DNA from: CAZMXP01 sp964570285
GTDB taxonomy: Bacteria; Planctomycetota; PLA2
Direction: 5' to 3'
DNA length: 64,000 nucleotides
Assembly: GCA_964570285.1 (NCBI GenBank)
Contig: CAZMXP010000025.1
Location: 1 to 64,000 of the forward strand
Below the pieces are notes generated by a model. That model saw nothing but the letters and a program-made list of their open reading frames with translations, did no database searches and was not told the DNA's origin. Every line of letters begins with the position of its first letter. Within the stretch, counting starts at the first letter, position 1. Below, piece after piece: positions 26,728 to 35,515 of the stretch. A program made the translations under genes and the position numbers.

Positions 26728-28109
26728 GGATCCTCGCCACGCTTCTCTGCGCCGTCGCGATCGCCTCCGGCGCCGAAGTCAGGCCCGGGTGCGGCGCCGC
26801 GGGCGACGTCGTGCTCGTCACCGGGGCTTCCCTCCCCGAGACCCCTTCCATCACCATCGACGGCATCGCCGCCGAGATCGTCAAGTCGGATTCGACCCGC
26901 CTGCTCTGCCGCGTGCCCGAGGGCGCCGCCACAGGCGACGTCGAACTGCTCGTCGAGGGCGAGAGCCTTCCGTTCCACGTGCTGCCCGAGGGCGCGCCGG
27001 TGGTCCTGCACCAGAGCGCATCGACGCTCGTCGCCGGCGAACCGCTCTTCCTCGTGGGCCGCCGTCTCGGCGGCGGCGTCGCGGACTTCGTCGACGGCGA
27101 CGGTATCGCGCAGGCGACGGCGAGCCTCAAGGGGCGCGACCGCGCCGCGGTGGTGACGCTCCCCGAGACGCTTCCCGCGGGCTCCTACACGATCGTCATC
27201 ACGAACCGCGACGGCCTCGACACCGGCGTCTGCTCGCCGGCCATCGTGATCGCCGACGCCGGCGCCGCGACGCTCGACTCGATCTCGCCCGAGGGCGCGC
27301 TCGTCGGCGAGAGGCTCGAACTCACCGGCCGCGACCTCTCGCCGATCGGCCCCTGCCGGGTCGTCTGGACGCCGCAGGGCGGAGGCGAGGCGCTGCGCGT
27401 GCCCGGCTTCTCGAACGGGTACGACCGGGTCGTGTCGCACGTGCCGCTGCGCGCGGAGTTCGGCACCGTCTATGACGTCTCGATCGACCTGCGCGGGGAC
27501 GCGGAGAGCAACGCGCTCGCGTACGCGACCGGGAATCCCGGCCTGCCGTTCGTCGGCGGCATCAGCCCCGGCGCGGGTCCCGCGGGGAGCGTCGTCGAGA
27601 TCGGCGGCAGCGACCTGCTCGTGCTGGGCGCGTGGCCCGAGGTGACGCTCGGCGGCGAGAGGCTGCCGATCCTCTTCGTGAAGCCGGGGCGGCACGGGGG
27701 CGACGACCTGATCGTCGTCGGCATCCCGTACGAGGCGGCTGAGGGCACCCACGACCTGGTCGTTACGGTTGACGGTGTCGCGTCGAACGCAACGCCGTTC
27801 ACCGTCGAGGCGACCCTGCTCCGCGTCACGCGCATGAGTCCCGACTCGCAGGGCACGGACGGCCCCTACTTCCCCGTCGCGATCGAGGGGAGCGGCTTCG
27901 GCTGGTGGGGGCAGGGCGACCTCGACGTCGTCTGGGACGACGGCAGCGGCGCCGCGCCGCTCGCCGGCAATGTGATCGTGCGCAGCGACACGCTGCTGCT
28001 CGTGCGCGTGCCGGGGGGACGGAGGGACCCGCTGCCCGCGGGCAGCTACGAGGTCCGCGTCGAACGCAACGGCTCCTCCGCCCTCGCCGGCACCTATCTC
28101 GTCGACTAG
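26724..28109 (+). CDS. Secreted IPT/TIG-domain protein
   Basis: 461 residues, signal peptide RILATLLCAVAIASGAE. It consists of about four to five Ig-like IPT/TIG units; markers are LDSISPEGALVGERLELTGRDL-type and GGISPGAGPAGSVVEIGGSDL-type segments and MSPDSQGTDGPYFPVAIEGSGF, each beginning with the P-x-x-G pattern of TIG domains. Such domains mediate surface interactions. Start overlaps the previous stop. The 31-bp palindromic repeat begins immediately at its stop codon. Confidence 0.8.
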   Translation: MRILATLLCAVAIASGAEVRPGCGAAGDVVLVTGASLPETPSITIDGIAAEIVKSDSTRLLCRVPEGAATGDVELLVEGESLPFHVLPEGAPVVLHQSASTLVAGEPLFLVGRRLGGGVADFVDGDGIAQATASLKGRDRAAVVTLPETLPAGSYTIVITNRDGLDTGVCSPAIVIADAGAATLDSISPEGALVGERLELTGRDLSPIGPCRVVWTPQGGGEALRVPGFSNGYDRVVSHVPLRAEFGTVYDVSIDLRGDAESNALAYATGNPGLPFVGGISPGAGPAGSVVEIGGSDLLVLGAWPEVTLGGERLPILFVKPGRHGGDDLIVVGIPYEAAEGTHDLVVTVDGVASNATPFTVEATLLRVTRMSPDSQGTDGPYFPVAIEGSGFGWWGQGDLDVVWDDGSGAAPLAGNVIVRSDTLLLVRVPGGRRDPLPAGSYEVRVERNGSSALAGTYLVD

Positions 28110-28140
28110 CGGGACAAAGGGGTCAGACCCCGTTGTCCCG
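28110..28140 (+). repeat. 31-bp near-palindrome, copy 1
   Basis: Two 15-bp arms (CGGGACAAAGGGGTC and its partner, one A/C mismatch) around a single A. Identical copies are at 31523-31553 and 56417-56447. It adjoins the IPT/TIG gene stop. The single mismatch gives it a direction; all three copies have the same orientation on the plus strand. Confidence 0.9.
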
Positions 28141-28223
28141 CTGTCGCCCGGGCGCGACGCCCCCGGACCCCCCGGGTATCGCCCCCGCACGGGCGCGAAA
28201 CGCCGCGCCGCGCTTTCGTATCC

Positions 28224-28244
28224 CCGCGGGCACGAATCCCGCGG
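28224..28244 (+). promoter_or_regulatory. Leader hairpin 1 of TonB receptor gene
   Basis: Seven-bp perfect stem CCGCGGG / CCCGCGG with a 7-nt loop (CACGAAT), in the untranslated region 37 nt before the start codon. It stands just before the hairpin that covers the ribosome site. Confidence 0.5.
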
Positions 28245-28254
28245 TACGCCGTTT

Positions 28255-28279
28255 GTGTCCCTCCTCGCGGAGGTGACAC
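28255..28279 (+). promoter_or_regulatory. Hairpin sequestering the ribosome site of the TonB receptor
   Basis: CCTCC (28260-28264) pairs with the Shine-Dalgarno GGAGG (28269-28273) across a TCGC tetraloop. After one bulged T, GTGTC (28255-28259) pairs with GACAC (28275-28279), giving a 10-bp stem that ends one base before the ATG. In the folded state the ribosome site is fully paired, so initiation probably depends on opening of this stem. No known riboswitch class was recognised. Confidence 0.6.
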
Positions 28280-28280
28280 G

Positions 28281-30353
28281 ATGGTCCGAACCGCACTCGC
28301 GACGCTCTCACTTGCAACACTTGTGTTGTCCGACCCTCCTGTGGCTTCTCCCGCCGCCGCGGCGGCGGAAGAGGTCGCGGAGATCTACGTCACCGGCCTG
28401 CGGCTGCCCGCGGGCGTGCCGACGGTGCCGCGCGACAGCGTCGGCTCCCGCGACGTCTTCGGCCCGGAGGAGGTGCGCGAGACCGGCGCGCGCGAGATCA
28501 ACGACCTCGTGCAGAACATCCCCGCCATCTCGACGCGCCCCTACAACGGCGGCGAGGCCTCCGCGCCGAGCTTCTCGATGCGCGGCCTGCCCGACGACGG
28601 GCTCACGGAGTACATCCACGTGCTCATCGACGGCGTGCCCGCGAGCCGGCTGCCGTACGGGTGGACCGCCTTCTCGTTCATGCCGATCACGACGGAGCGC
28701 CTCTACGCGATCGACTACATCCGCGGCGCGCATTCGGTGCGCTACTCGCCGAACACCGTCGGCGGCGTGCTCAATCTCCTCACCGCGCCCATCCCGGCGG
28801 CGTGGACGTCGGAGGTGCGCAACACCTTCGGCGCCTACGGCTACCGCAGCACGCTGATCTCGGTCGGCGGCACGCGCGGCAGCCTCGGCGCGCTCGGCAC
28901 CTTCGTCGACAAAAGCGGCGACGGCTACCGCGACCGCGGCTCCTGGGACCAGCAGGACGCGCACGTCAAGCTGCGGTGGGACATCGACGGCTCGACCTGG
29001 CTCGCGGGCTCCTTCGGCTACATCGAGGACGACCACCAGGTGCCGGGCGGCCTCACGCAGGCCGAGTTCGATGCCAATCGCTTCGCGAACAGCCGACCCG
29101 GCAACCGGTTCGACGGCTACCGCGCGAACGGCGACGTCGTCTGGCACCGGGACTTCGGCGACGGCTGCTGGGCGGAGGGGTTTGTCTACTTCTCCGACAC
29201 CTACGGCAACCTGCACGGGCAGCGTCCCCCGGTGGGGACCTCCACAACGATCGAGGACCGCGCCGGCCACAACATCTTCGGGGGGCTCGGGGGCCGAGGC
29301 GGCACGCGGGTGGAGTTCCTCGGCCTGGAGCACTCGCTCTACGGGGGCGTGCGCGTGCAGCGCGAGAGGATTCCGTCGCAGAAGACCTGGTCGATGCCGA
29401 TCGCGGGCGGCCCGACGACGCTGCTCGCCGACAGCGAACTCTCGCTGACCGCGCTCTCGCTGCACCTCGACGACACCTTCCACCCGACGGAGCGCTGGAC
29501 GGTGGTGCTCGGCGCCCGCGTCGAGTGGGTCCCCTCGATGGAGGGGAGCGATTCGGTGACCGGCTTCGTCTTCGAGGACGACGAACTCGTGCTGCTGCCC
29601 GGCCTCGGCGTCTCCTACGAGGCGTGCAAGCAGGTGACGCTGTTCGCGAACTACTTCGAGGGGTTCCGCGCGCCGCAGGTCTGGGGCTTCGGCTCCACGG
29701 CGCCGGGCGAGGATCTCGAGTTCGAGAAGGGGCGGTCGGCCGAAGTGGGCGCGCGCTACTTCGGCTCCCGGGGCGTCACGCTCTCGGTCACCGGCTGGCG
29801 CCTCGAGTTCGACGACTTCGGCGTCTTCTACACCGGCACCTACAGCAACCTCGGCCGCATCCTCTCGCTGGGCGTCGACTTCGAGGCGGAGTGGCAACTG
29901 GGCGAGGTCTGGTCGTCCCTCGACGGCTTCGCGCTGCTCGCCTCCTTCACGTTGCAGGACGCGGAGCTGAAGGCGGGCCCGTCGGCCGGCAACGAGGTCC
30001 CCTACGCGTGGGAGCAGAAGGCCGCCTGGCGGCTGCGCTACGTGCGCGGCGGCTGGAGCGCGACGGTCGGCGGCACCTACGTCGGCGACTCCTTCAGCGA
30101 TGAAGCCAACACGAGCACGCCGAGCGCCGACGGGCAGTTCGGCATCAACCCCTCCCGCGCGATCTGGGACGCCCGCGTCGCCCGTCGCGTCGACCTGGGC
30201 AAGCAGGTGGAACTGAACGTCGCGGTCGGCGCGACCAACCTCTTCGACAAGGAGTGGTACGTCCACTCCCGCGGCGGCTTCTTCGGCGGCGGCCTCGTCT
30301 CCGGCGCGCCGTTCCAGGGCTATGCGAGCTTCGACCTGTCGGTCAAGTGGTAG
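28281..30353 (+). CDS. TonB-dependent outer-membrane receptor
   Basis: 690 residues. Signal peptide to about 28, then a short TonB-box-like segment (EEVAEIYVTGLR). The plug domain spans about 50-165 (ARINDLVQNIPAI-like, RGLPDDGLTEYIHVLIDGVP, IRGAHSVRYSPNTVGGVLNL), followed by a 22-strand barrel (FGSTAPGEDLEFEKGRSAEV, TNLFDKEWYVHSRGG) ending in aromatic FDLSVKW. The pattern is closest to ferric-siderophore/citrate-type receptors; the ligand is not known and no heme or cobalamin genes are adjacent. Expression is likely controlled at translation by the upstream hairpin. It is followed after 5 bp by a beta-propeller-like gene. Confidence 0.9.
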   Translation: MVRTALATLSLATLVLSDPPVASPAAAAAEEVAEIYVTGLRLPAGVPTVPRDSVGSRDVFGPEEVRETGAREINDLVQNIPAISTRPYNGGEASAPSFSMRGLPDDGLTEYIHVLIDGVPASRLPYGWTAFSFMPITTERLYAIDYIRGAHSVRYSPNTVGGVLNLLTAPIPAAWTSEVRNTFGAYGYRSTLISVGGTRGSLGALGTFVDKSGDGYRDRGSWDQQDAHVKLRWDIDGSTWLAGSFGYIEDDHQVPGGLTQAEFDANRFANSRPGNRFDGYRANGDVVWHRDFGDGCWAEGFVYFSDTYGNLHGQRPPVGTSTTIEDRAGHNIFGGLGGRGGTRVEFLGLEHSLYGGVRVQRERIPSQKTWSMPIAGGPTTLLADSELSLTALSLHLDDTFHPTERWTVVLGARVEWVPSMEGSDSVTGFVFEDDELVLLPGLGVSYEACKQVTLFANYFEGFRAPQVWGFGSTAPGEDLEFEKGRSAEVGARYFGSRGVTLSVTGWRLEFDDFGVFYTGTYSNLGRILSLGVDFEAEWQLGEVWSSLDGFALLASFTLQDAELKAGPSAGNEVPYAWEQKAAWRLRYVRGGWSATVGGTYVGDSFSDEANTSTPSADGQFGINPSRAIWDARVARRVDLGKQVELNVAVGATNLFDKEWYVHSRGGFFGGGLVSGAPFQGYASFDLSVKW

Positions 30354-30358
30354 ACATC

Positions 30359-31582
30359 ATGCGCAAGACACTGCTGCTTCTCGTAATCATGCCTCGGCTT
30401 GCTCTGCCTCAGGAGACACCGGCCCCCGCACCCCCCGAATATCGCACGCCGGCGGTGCCCACCGAGGGGGAGGTCGTCCTCCCCGCCACCGGCGGCTGGC
30501 ATGCGTCGCTGATCCTCGACAACGGCGGCGTCGGCGTCTGGACCGTGAAGTCGTTCAAGGTCTTTCCCGAGCTTGCCTGCCCGGAGGTCGTCGGGCTCGA
30601 CGACAAGGGCGTCTGCCATGTGTTCGTCCCCTACAGCGGGCGGTGGACGCCACTCACTTGCATCTACGACGGCAAGTGGCTTGGCGGTCTCGCCCACGGC
30701 GACATCGACCCGCGCATCGACGGCGAGGAGACCTACACCGGGAGCCAGCGCGGAAACCTCTATCAGGTCGTGGCGTACCCGCACCGCACGATCGACTACC
30801 GGTTGATCGCGCACTGGGACGGGCTTGAGGTGCATACGATCGTCGCGGGCGACCTCGACGCGGCGCGGCCGGGCAAGGAGATGCTCGTCTTCACGCGGCC
30901 GGGCGGACTCTTCCTCGTGACGCCGACGGGTCCCCACGGAACGTTCGAGACGGTGAGGCTCGAGGGTGTCGCGAGCCGCGTGCGCGACGCCGAACTCGTC
31001 CCGGGCACGCGCGACGTGGCGACCGTCTCCGTGGACGGCACCGTGCGGCTGCTCCGCCTCGGCGCGAAGGGGCCGGAGTGGACCGACGTTCACCGCGACG
31101 CGATGGGGGCGGGGCGCGTCGCGCTGCGGCCGGGCGAGCCGCTCGTGCTCTACACGACCCACGACGACGGCCGCATCCTCCGCCACGAGCGGCGGGCGGA
31201 CGGGAGTTGGCGCAGTGAGCCGATCTACCTCGGGCCGCTCGGCCCGCGCGGCATCGCCGCCGGCCGCTTCGACGCCGACCCGGCGACAGAGACGGTGGCC
31301 ATCTTCGGCTACAGCGGCAAGGTCGAACTGCTCTCGAAGCGCGGAGACCGCTGGGAGGTGGAGACGCTCTTCCACGATCGCGACAAGGGCCACTGGCTCG
31401 CGGCCGCGGAGGTGGATGGCCGGAATGCGACGTCGGAGCTGGTTTCCGCGGGCTACAGCGGCCGGATCGTGCTGCTTTCGCGCCCCCCCGGCTACGGCAT
31501 CCCCGGCATCCCCGCCGCCGAGCGGGACAAAGGGGTCAGACCCCGTTGTCCCGCTGAACCGGAAGGGGGGGTGGGGCGTTGA
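30359..31582 (+). CDS. Secreted FG-GAP/beta-propeller-like protein
   Basis: 407 residues with signal peptide (KTLLLLVIMPRLALPQE). Repeated blades with Gly-Asp loops, such as AHGDIDPRIDGEE, AGDLDAARPGKEML and AAGRFDADPATETVAIFGYSG, indicate a seven-bladed VCBS/FG-GAP-like propeller. The last about 20 residues (AERDKGVRPRCPAEP...) are encoded by an inserted copy of the 31-bp palindrome (31523-31553) and following bases, so the natural end was probably altered by that insertion. It is 5 bp downstream of the TonB receptor gene and may serve substrate capture at the surface. Confidence 0.75.
   Translation: MRKTLLLLVIMPRLALPQETPAPAPPEYRTPAVPTEGEVVLPATGGWHASLILDNGGVGVWTVKSFKVFPELACPEVVGLDDKGVCHVFVPYSGRWTPLTCIYDGKWLGGLAHGDIDPRIDGEETYTGSQRGNLYQVVAYPHRTIDYRLIAHWDGLEVHTIVAGDLDAARPGKEMLVFTRPGGLFLVTPTGPHGTFETVRLEGVASRVRDAELVPGTRDVATVSVDGTVRLLRLGAKGPEWTDVHRDAMGAGRVALRPGEPLVLYTTHDDGRILRHERRADGSWRSEPIYLGPLGPRGIAAGRFDADPATETVAIFGYSGKVELLSKRGDRWEVETLFHDRDKGHWLAAAEVDGRNATSELVSAGYSGRIVLLSRPPGYGIPGIPAAERDKGVRPRCPAEPEGGVGR
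31523..31553 (+). repeat. 31-bp near-palindrome, copy 2, inside a coding region
   Basis: Identical to the copies at 28110 and 56417. This one lies in the last 60 bp of the propeller gene and is translated in frame, replacing or extending the C-terminus. Confidence 0.9.
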
Positions 31583-31589
31583 CAGGGGG

Positions 31590-32636
31590 GTGACCCGCGC
31601 CCCCCTCATCCTCGCCATCGCCCTCTTCGCCTCCTGCGGCGTTCCCCTCGCGCAGCCGGTTGCCGTCGCGATCACCGCTGAACCCGATGAGCCCGAGCCC
31701 GAACCGGTCGCCGACGAGGACCTCCCCCCCGACCCTGTCGGGCGCGGCGACTGCGCGCTGACGATCCGCCTGCACGAGATCGGCACCCGGGCCCCGGTGG
31801 GCGCCAGCATCCAGCTCTGGCGGCTCGGCGCGCCGGGCAACGACGATTGGACCGAGGGCGACCAGCTCCAGCTACGCTGCGACGTGCCGCTCGAAGGGAC
31901 GAGCCTCCACGACCTGCCCGCCGGCCGCTACCGGATCTTCTCCGGCGATGCGAGGCGCGGCGCCCACGATCCCCCGGAGTTCCTGCTCGAAGAGGGCCAC
32001 AGCGACGCCGACCTGCCGATGGACATGCCGCGGCGCATGGCCGCGACGCTGCTGATCCTCGACGAGCGCAACCGGCAGGTCACGGAGGCCACCCGCACCG
32101 ACGGGGGCCGAGGCTCATCGAGTTCTTCGCGCGACGACGAGCCCGACTGGGTCGTCTCGCGCCACCTGCGCCGGGGCGTCGCCTGCCGATCGAGCTTCTG
32201 CTGTCGCGGCTGCGGCGGCGGCCGCTCGCGCCCCGTCGCGGTCACCGCGACGCGCGACGGCTTCCTCCTCGGCGAGTTCACCGAGGCCTCCCGCACTTCA
32301 ACCGACACCTCCTCCCACACCTTCCGCATCCCCGACCAGACCGACGTGCGGCTCCACTTCGCCAACGACCACCCCGCCCCGTGGCGGTTCGTCGCGCGCT
32401 CCGTCCCCCGCGGCCCCCTCTGGAATTCCGTGCTTGTCGAAGGCCGCCCGCTCCCCGTGGACGCGCGCTTCGAAGCGTGGAGCGACGCGCGCGACGTGCC
32501 GGGCCCGATCAAGGTCCAGGTGCAGCTCGACGGCTACGAGAAGCTCGCGTTCGAGTGGACGCCCGGCGAGTGGCTGCCCTTCAGGGAGCTAGCGCCCTCA
32601 CCCGCATCCCCCGCACCTGGTCCGAGCCGATCCTGA
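31590..32636 (+). CDS. Lipoprotein of unknown function with Cys-rich loop
   Basis: 348 residues from GTG 31590 (preceded by a G-run rather than a clear Shine-Dalgarno). Lipobox LAIALFASC. The body is beta-rich with a prealbumin/carboxypeptidase-regulatory flavour (IRLHEIGTRAPVGASIQLW, LHDLPAGRYRIFSG; VKVQVQLDGYEKLAFEW-like end) and a Cys-rich insertion CRSSFCCRGCGGG near 205-217 that could bind metal. It follows the propeller gene by 7 bp and may belong to the TonB receptor unit. Function unknown. Confidence 0.6.
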   Translation: MTRAPLILAIALFASCGVPLAQPVAVAITAEPDEPEPEPVADEDLPPDPVGRGDCALTIRLHEIGTRAPVGASIQLWRLGAPGNDDWTEGDQLQLRCDVPLEGTSLHDLPAGRYRIFSGDARRGAHDPPEFLLEEGHSDADLPMDMPRRMAATLLILDERNRQVTEATRTDGGRGSSSSSRDDEPDWVVSRHLRRGVACRSSFCCRGCGGGRSRPVAVTATRDGFLLGEFTEASRTSTDTSSHTFRIPDQTDVRLHFANDHPAPWRFVARSVPRGPLWNSVLVEGRPLPVDARFEAWSDARDVPGPIKVQVQLDGYEKLAFEWTPGEWLPFRELAPSPASPAPGPSRS

Positions 32637-33264
32637 GCAGCGCCTCGCGCAGCCGCCGGCCGACGTCGGGAAGCGCGTCGCCCGCGACGACGACGCGGTT
32701 CTCGTAGTCGGGCACCGTCACGACGAACGACCGGGCGTAGGGGCTCGCCACGCGATGCAACAGCTCGTCCCACGACGTGCCCGGCAGTGGCAACACATTG
32801 ACAATGCAGACGCCCTCCGGGACGAGCCGCGCGCGGATCAGCGCGGGCAGCGTGTCGATGCTCGCGTAGGGTTTGATGACGCCGACGGGGCTCGGCGTGG
32901 AGAGGTCCTCGAGGATCGAATGGTAGGGGGCGCGGGGGCAGCGCAGCCACGCCTCCGCTTCTTCGTGAAAGAGATGCACCTCGCCGGCCCACGCCGACGA
33001 GAGCTCGCGGAAGAGCGGCTCGCCGTCGCGCGAGAGGTCGACCGCGTCCACCGGATGGGCGAAGCCCATCGCGCGCAGCGGCGCGATGACGCCGCCGCCC
33101 GCGAAGCCGAGCATCGCGACGCGCGGGCCGGGCGAGAGCGCGGCGATGGCGGCCGCGAGCGTGTCGAAGAGCGTGTGCGTCGGGCCGGGGCGCGCGAGCA
33201 TCTCGCTCAGCACGACATCCTCCTGCACGATGCGCGCGCCCTGCTTCGTGCGGAGGATTCTCAC
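32581..33264 (-). CDS. Spermidine-synthase-like class I methyltransferase-fold protein
   Basis: 227 residues. GTG start overlaps the stop of the upstream methyltransferase gene (GTGA). The Rossmann-like core is seen as VAMLGFAGGGVIAPL (motif I, G-x-G-G-G), HPVDAVDLSRDG (acidic strand-2 end) and YHSILEDLSTPSP (motif near the active site), the layout of spermidine synthase-like proteins, but it is shorter than a true spermidine synthase (about 280) and lacks the N-terminal beta domain. Product unknown. Its 3' end overlaps the convergent lipoprotein gene by 56 bp. Confidence 0.65.
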   Translation of the reverse strand: MRILRTKQGARIVQEDVVLSEMLARPGPTHTLFDTLAAAIAALSPGPRVAMLGFAGGGVIAPLRAMGFAHPVDAVDLSRDGEPLFRELSSAWAGEVHLFHEEAEAWLRCPRAPYHSILEDLSTPSPVGVIKPYASIDTLPALIRARLVPEGVCIVNVLPLPGTSWDELLHRVASPYARSFVVTVPDYENRVVVAGDALPDVGRRLREALLRIGSDQVRGMRVRALAP

Positions 33265-34013
33265 GCGGGCTTCTCGAAGAAGAGCGCGCCGAAGGTGAAG
33301 GGCTGGTCGGGGCGGCGGCGCGAGAGCGGGTAGCGGCGGCCGTCGTCGTCGAACTCGCGGTTGCCCTTGAGCGGCAGGCCGACCGCATCGATGAGCCGCG
33401 TCACGTGCGCGAGCGTGTACATCGGCGACTCCGACCGCGCGTTCTCGCCGTAGTCGAAGGTGAGCGCCATCGTGCCGCCCGGCTTGAGCAGTTTGCCCAT
33501 GCGGCGCGCGACCGCATGCTGCCCCGGCGGCAGGATGTGCTCGATGACGCAGAAGCTGTAGACGAAGTCGAAGCCGCCCGGCGCGCCAAGTTCCGCGGCC
33601 GACGGCTCTTCCTTCACGAGGTCGGTCGTGCGCGCGTCGATCGAAAGCCCCCGCCTGCGCGCGATCGCGTTCGTCTCGTCGACGAGCGCCTTGCCGATGT
33701 CGAGGGAGACGACCTTGTCGCCGAGCCCGGCGAGATAGAAGAGCGGGATCGTCATCGCGCCGCCGACGTCGAGGATCGTGAAGGGGCCCGCGCCGCGCCG
33801 CTCGGGCGCCGACGTCTTCGTCAGCGCGAGGCCGCGCGCATACTCCCACATCTTGTTGCGCCTGAGCCAGAGGCGCCGCTTGACGTTGCCGTTGACGCCG
33901 AGCCGGTTCCCCCCGAGGAACCAGAGCAGGATCCACCGCCGGATCGACCGCACCGTCGGCGCGACCTCCGGGTGTCCGAGGTCGTCGTAGTCGAGCGTCT
34001 TGTTGAGGTTCAT
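33261..34013 (-). CDS. Class I SAM-dependent methyltransferase
   Basis: 250 residues starting MNLNKTLDYDD. SAM-binding motif I is TILDVGGAMTIPL, the acidic residue after strand 2 is in KVVSLDIGKAL, and the later motif FDFVYSFCVIEHILPPGQ with LLKPGGTMALTFDYG is the usual methyltransferase-11 pattern. Motif I has GGAMT instead of GxGxG, so the SAM site is slightly degenerate. Substrate unknown; with the adjacent spermidine-synthase-like gene and the FkbM gene beyond the islet it may modify glycans. Confidence 0.8.
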   Translation of the reverse strand: MNLNKTLDYDDLGHPEVAPTVRSIRRWILLWFLGGNRLGVNGNVKRRLWLRRNKMWEYARGLALTKTSAPERRGAGPFTILDVGGAMTIPLFYLAGLGDKVVSLDIGKALVDETNAIARRRGLSIDARTTDLVKEEPSAAELGAPGGFDFVYSFCVIEHILPPGQHAVARRMGKLLKPGGTMALTFDYGENARSESPMYTLAHVTRLIDAVGLPLKGNREFDDDGRRYPLSRRRPDQPFTFGALFFEKPA

Positions 34014-34102
34014 GCGGGGTCGCGATCCGTGTCCGGCACCGCATGATAATCGCTGCGCTCTCGGATCGCCCCGATCTCGCGGAGGGGCAGCGCTTCTCGT
34101 TC

Positions 34103-34348
34103 TCACGGCACTCCGCAGGTCCTGTGCGAGTTCTCGAAATCCCACCATGTCCTGTCGCCCCCTCGGGCAGAGACCCAGCGAGCCGCGGCCCGGTTCGCGC
34201 CCATGCGCTGCCGCCTCGCCGCGCGCTTGGCAGCAGCGAGCCTCTCGCGCACCCCGCCCCCCGTCCCGAAGTACATCTCGTCGGGCGTCAGCCCGCCGAA
34301 CGCCGAGTGGGGGAGGCGCCCGTTGCGCTCGGGGACGCTGAACGCCAC
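34103..34348 (-). pseudogene. Transposase C-terminal remnant (integrase-core type)
   Basis: The minus strand reads PHSAFGGLTPDEMYFGTG followed by a basic ERLAAAKRAARRQRMGANRAAAR stretch in pieces, the standard C-terminus of DDE integrase-core transposases (IS3/IS481-like). Only the last about 75 residues remain; catalytic D,D,E and the N-terminus are absent. The end reads FENSHRTCGVP. Confidence 0.8.
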
Positions 34349-34590
34349 GCTGCACTAGCTGGACGGGCCTGTAGTCCTAACGGCGTTCCATTCGCGTCGT
34401 TGGCATGGCCTCCAGGTTGCCGCCGCGCACCGCGCCCGGGTAGCGTGATTCGGCCGTTCGGAATAGAATCGCTGTCGAGAACTCCAACGGGAGGTGCGGA
34501 GTGTTGTGAGAGAGAGCTGGGAGAATGGGACGGCGAACGAGGAGGACTGGGCCGACCCGGGTATGCAGCACGGCTCGATCGGAGTGTTCG
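34349..34590. other. Non-coding part of lower-GC islet
   Basis: About 240 bp between the transposase remnant and the 282-aa gene with no gene seen. Composition is less GC-rich than the surroundings. A promoter for the following gene probably lies here. Confidence 0.5.
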
Positions 34591-35439
34591 ATGACTAACC
34601 TGCGAATCGCCTGGTGTGCGCTGTTCCTGATTCTCGCTGCGAGGGGAGACGGGAATGGCGAGCTCAGACCGCGACCCCGGCTCGACTGGGCAGCAGTGGA
34701 GGCCATGCTCAAGGACGCTGACATGACCGACGAGGTGCGCCTGGCGAAGTTGGCTAGTCTGCTGGCTGAGCGGGTAGCGATCACGCTGAGCGGCGAGTAC
34801 GCCAGGAGTGGCGCTGGCAGGGAATATGCGAGGCTTGCAGGGATGATGGCGAATGAGAGCATTAGCATCAAGAACACGAGGAGCTTGGAGAAACTGTACG
34901 AGTCGATGGTAAAGGAGAAGGCACGCCACGCGGTATGTATCGGACTTGCTCTTGCCTGGGCGAGGGGAGACGGTACTCCAGCAGAGCCGGCGTTGGCGGT
35001 CTTGGCGGAGTGGACGGAGGATGCGGATCCGGCCATGGCAGGGATGGCTCTCTATGTACTGATGCCCGCAGTTCCCCTTGAGGCGACGCCCTTCTTGCTC
35101 AAGCTGGTGCACCACCCGTTCTACTCAGGCGAAGGCATTACGCCGCACCGGCCGCCGGAGCCGCGGGTCTATCCTGTGCGAAGGGCGGCTGTGGAGTGCC
35201 TCAGGAAGCTCGGAGTCGTGGTTGACACAGATGTCGAACTGAGAGAGGTGTGCATCAATCGGCCGTCACTGGTGAACCGTCTGAGGGCGTGGGTCATGGA
35301 CGCTGACGAAGCGGTGTGGCGCAAGGGTGTTCGCCTCCTGCGACTCGTCTCCGGAGAGGACGTCAAGGCGCTCCGAGAGCAGCTCCGCGCTGAGAAGGAC
35401 CTGCCGGAGGCCAAGAGGACGGCGCTCCACGAGGGGTGA
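34591..35439 (+). CDS. Secreted helical protein of unknown function in lower-GC islet
   Basis: 282 residues; signal peptide NLRIAWCALFLILAARG. Helical, HEAT-like (AEPALAVLAEWTEDADPAMAG, VRRAAVECLRKLGVVVD) without a recognisable catalytic motif. Codon usage differs clearly from neighbours, with many A/T third positions, and the gene is bounded on both sides by similar transposase-end sequences. It looks like recently acquired DNA. Confidence 0.6.
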   Translation: MTNLRIAWCALFLILAARGDGNGELRPRPRLDWAAVEAMLKDADMTDEVRLAKLASLLAERVAITLSGEYARSGAGREYARLAGMMANESISIKNTRSLEKLYESMVKEKARHAVCIGLALAWARGDGTPAEPALAVLAEWTEDADPAMAGMALYVLMPAVPLEATPFLLKLVHHPFYSGEGITPHRPPEPRVYPVRRAAVECLRKLGVVVDTDVELREVCINRPSLVNRLRAWVMDADEAVWRKGVRLLRLVSGEDVKALREQLRAEKDLPEAKRTALHEG

Positions 35440-35463
35440 GGCGCCTCGGGACGCTGCTCTCCC

Positions 35464-35515
35464 TCATGACACTCCGCACGGCCTGTTCGGGTACTCGAAA
35501 ATGACGTGGCGAATG
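35464..35515 (-). pseudogene. Second transposase 3'-end remnant
   Basis: Read on the minus strand it encodes IFEYPNRPCGVS before a stop, matching FENSHRTCGVP at 34103. Over about 35 bp the two DNA segments agree at about 80 percent of positions, starting CACTCCGCA on the plus strand, and are in direct orientation. Confidence 0.5.

Noticed and set aside
28141..28280. Cobalamin riboswitch before the TonB receptor
   Set aside because: The 140-bp leader lacks the conserved B12-box and core elements; only simple hairpins are present.
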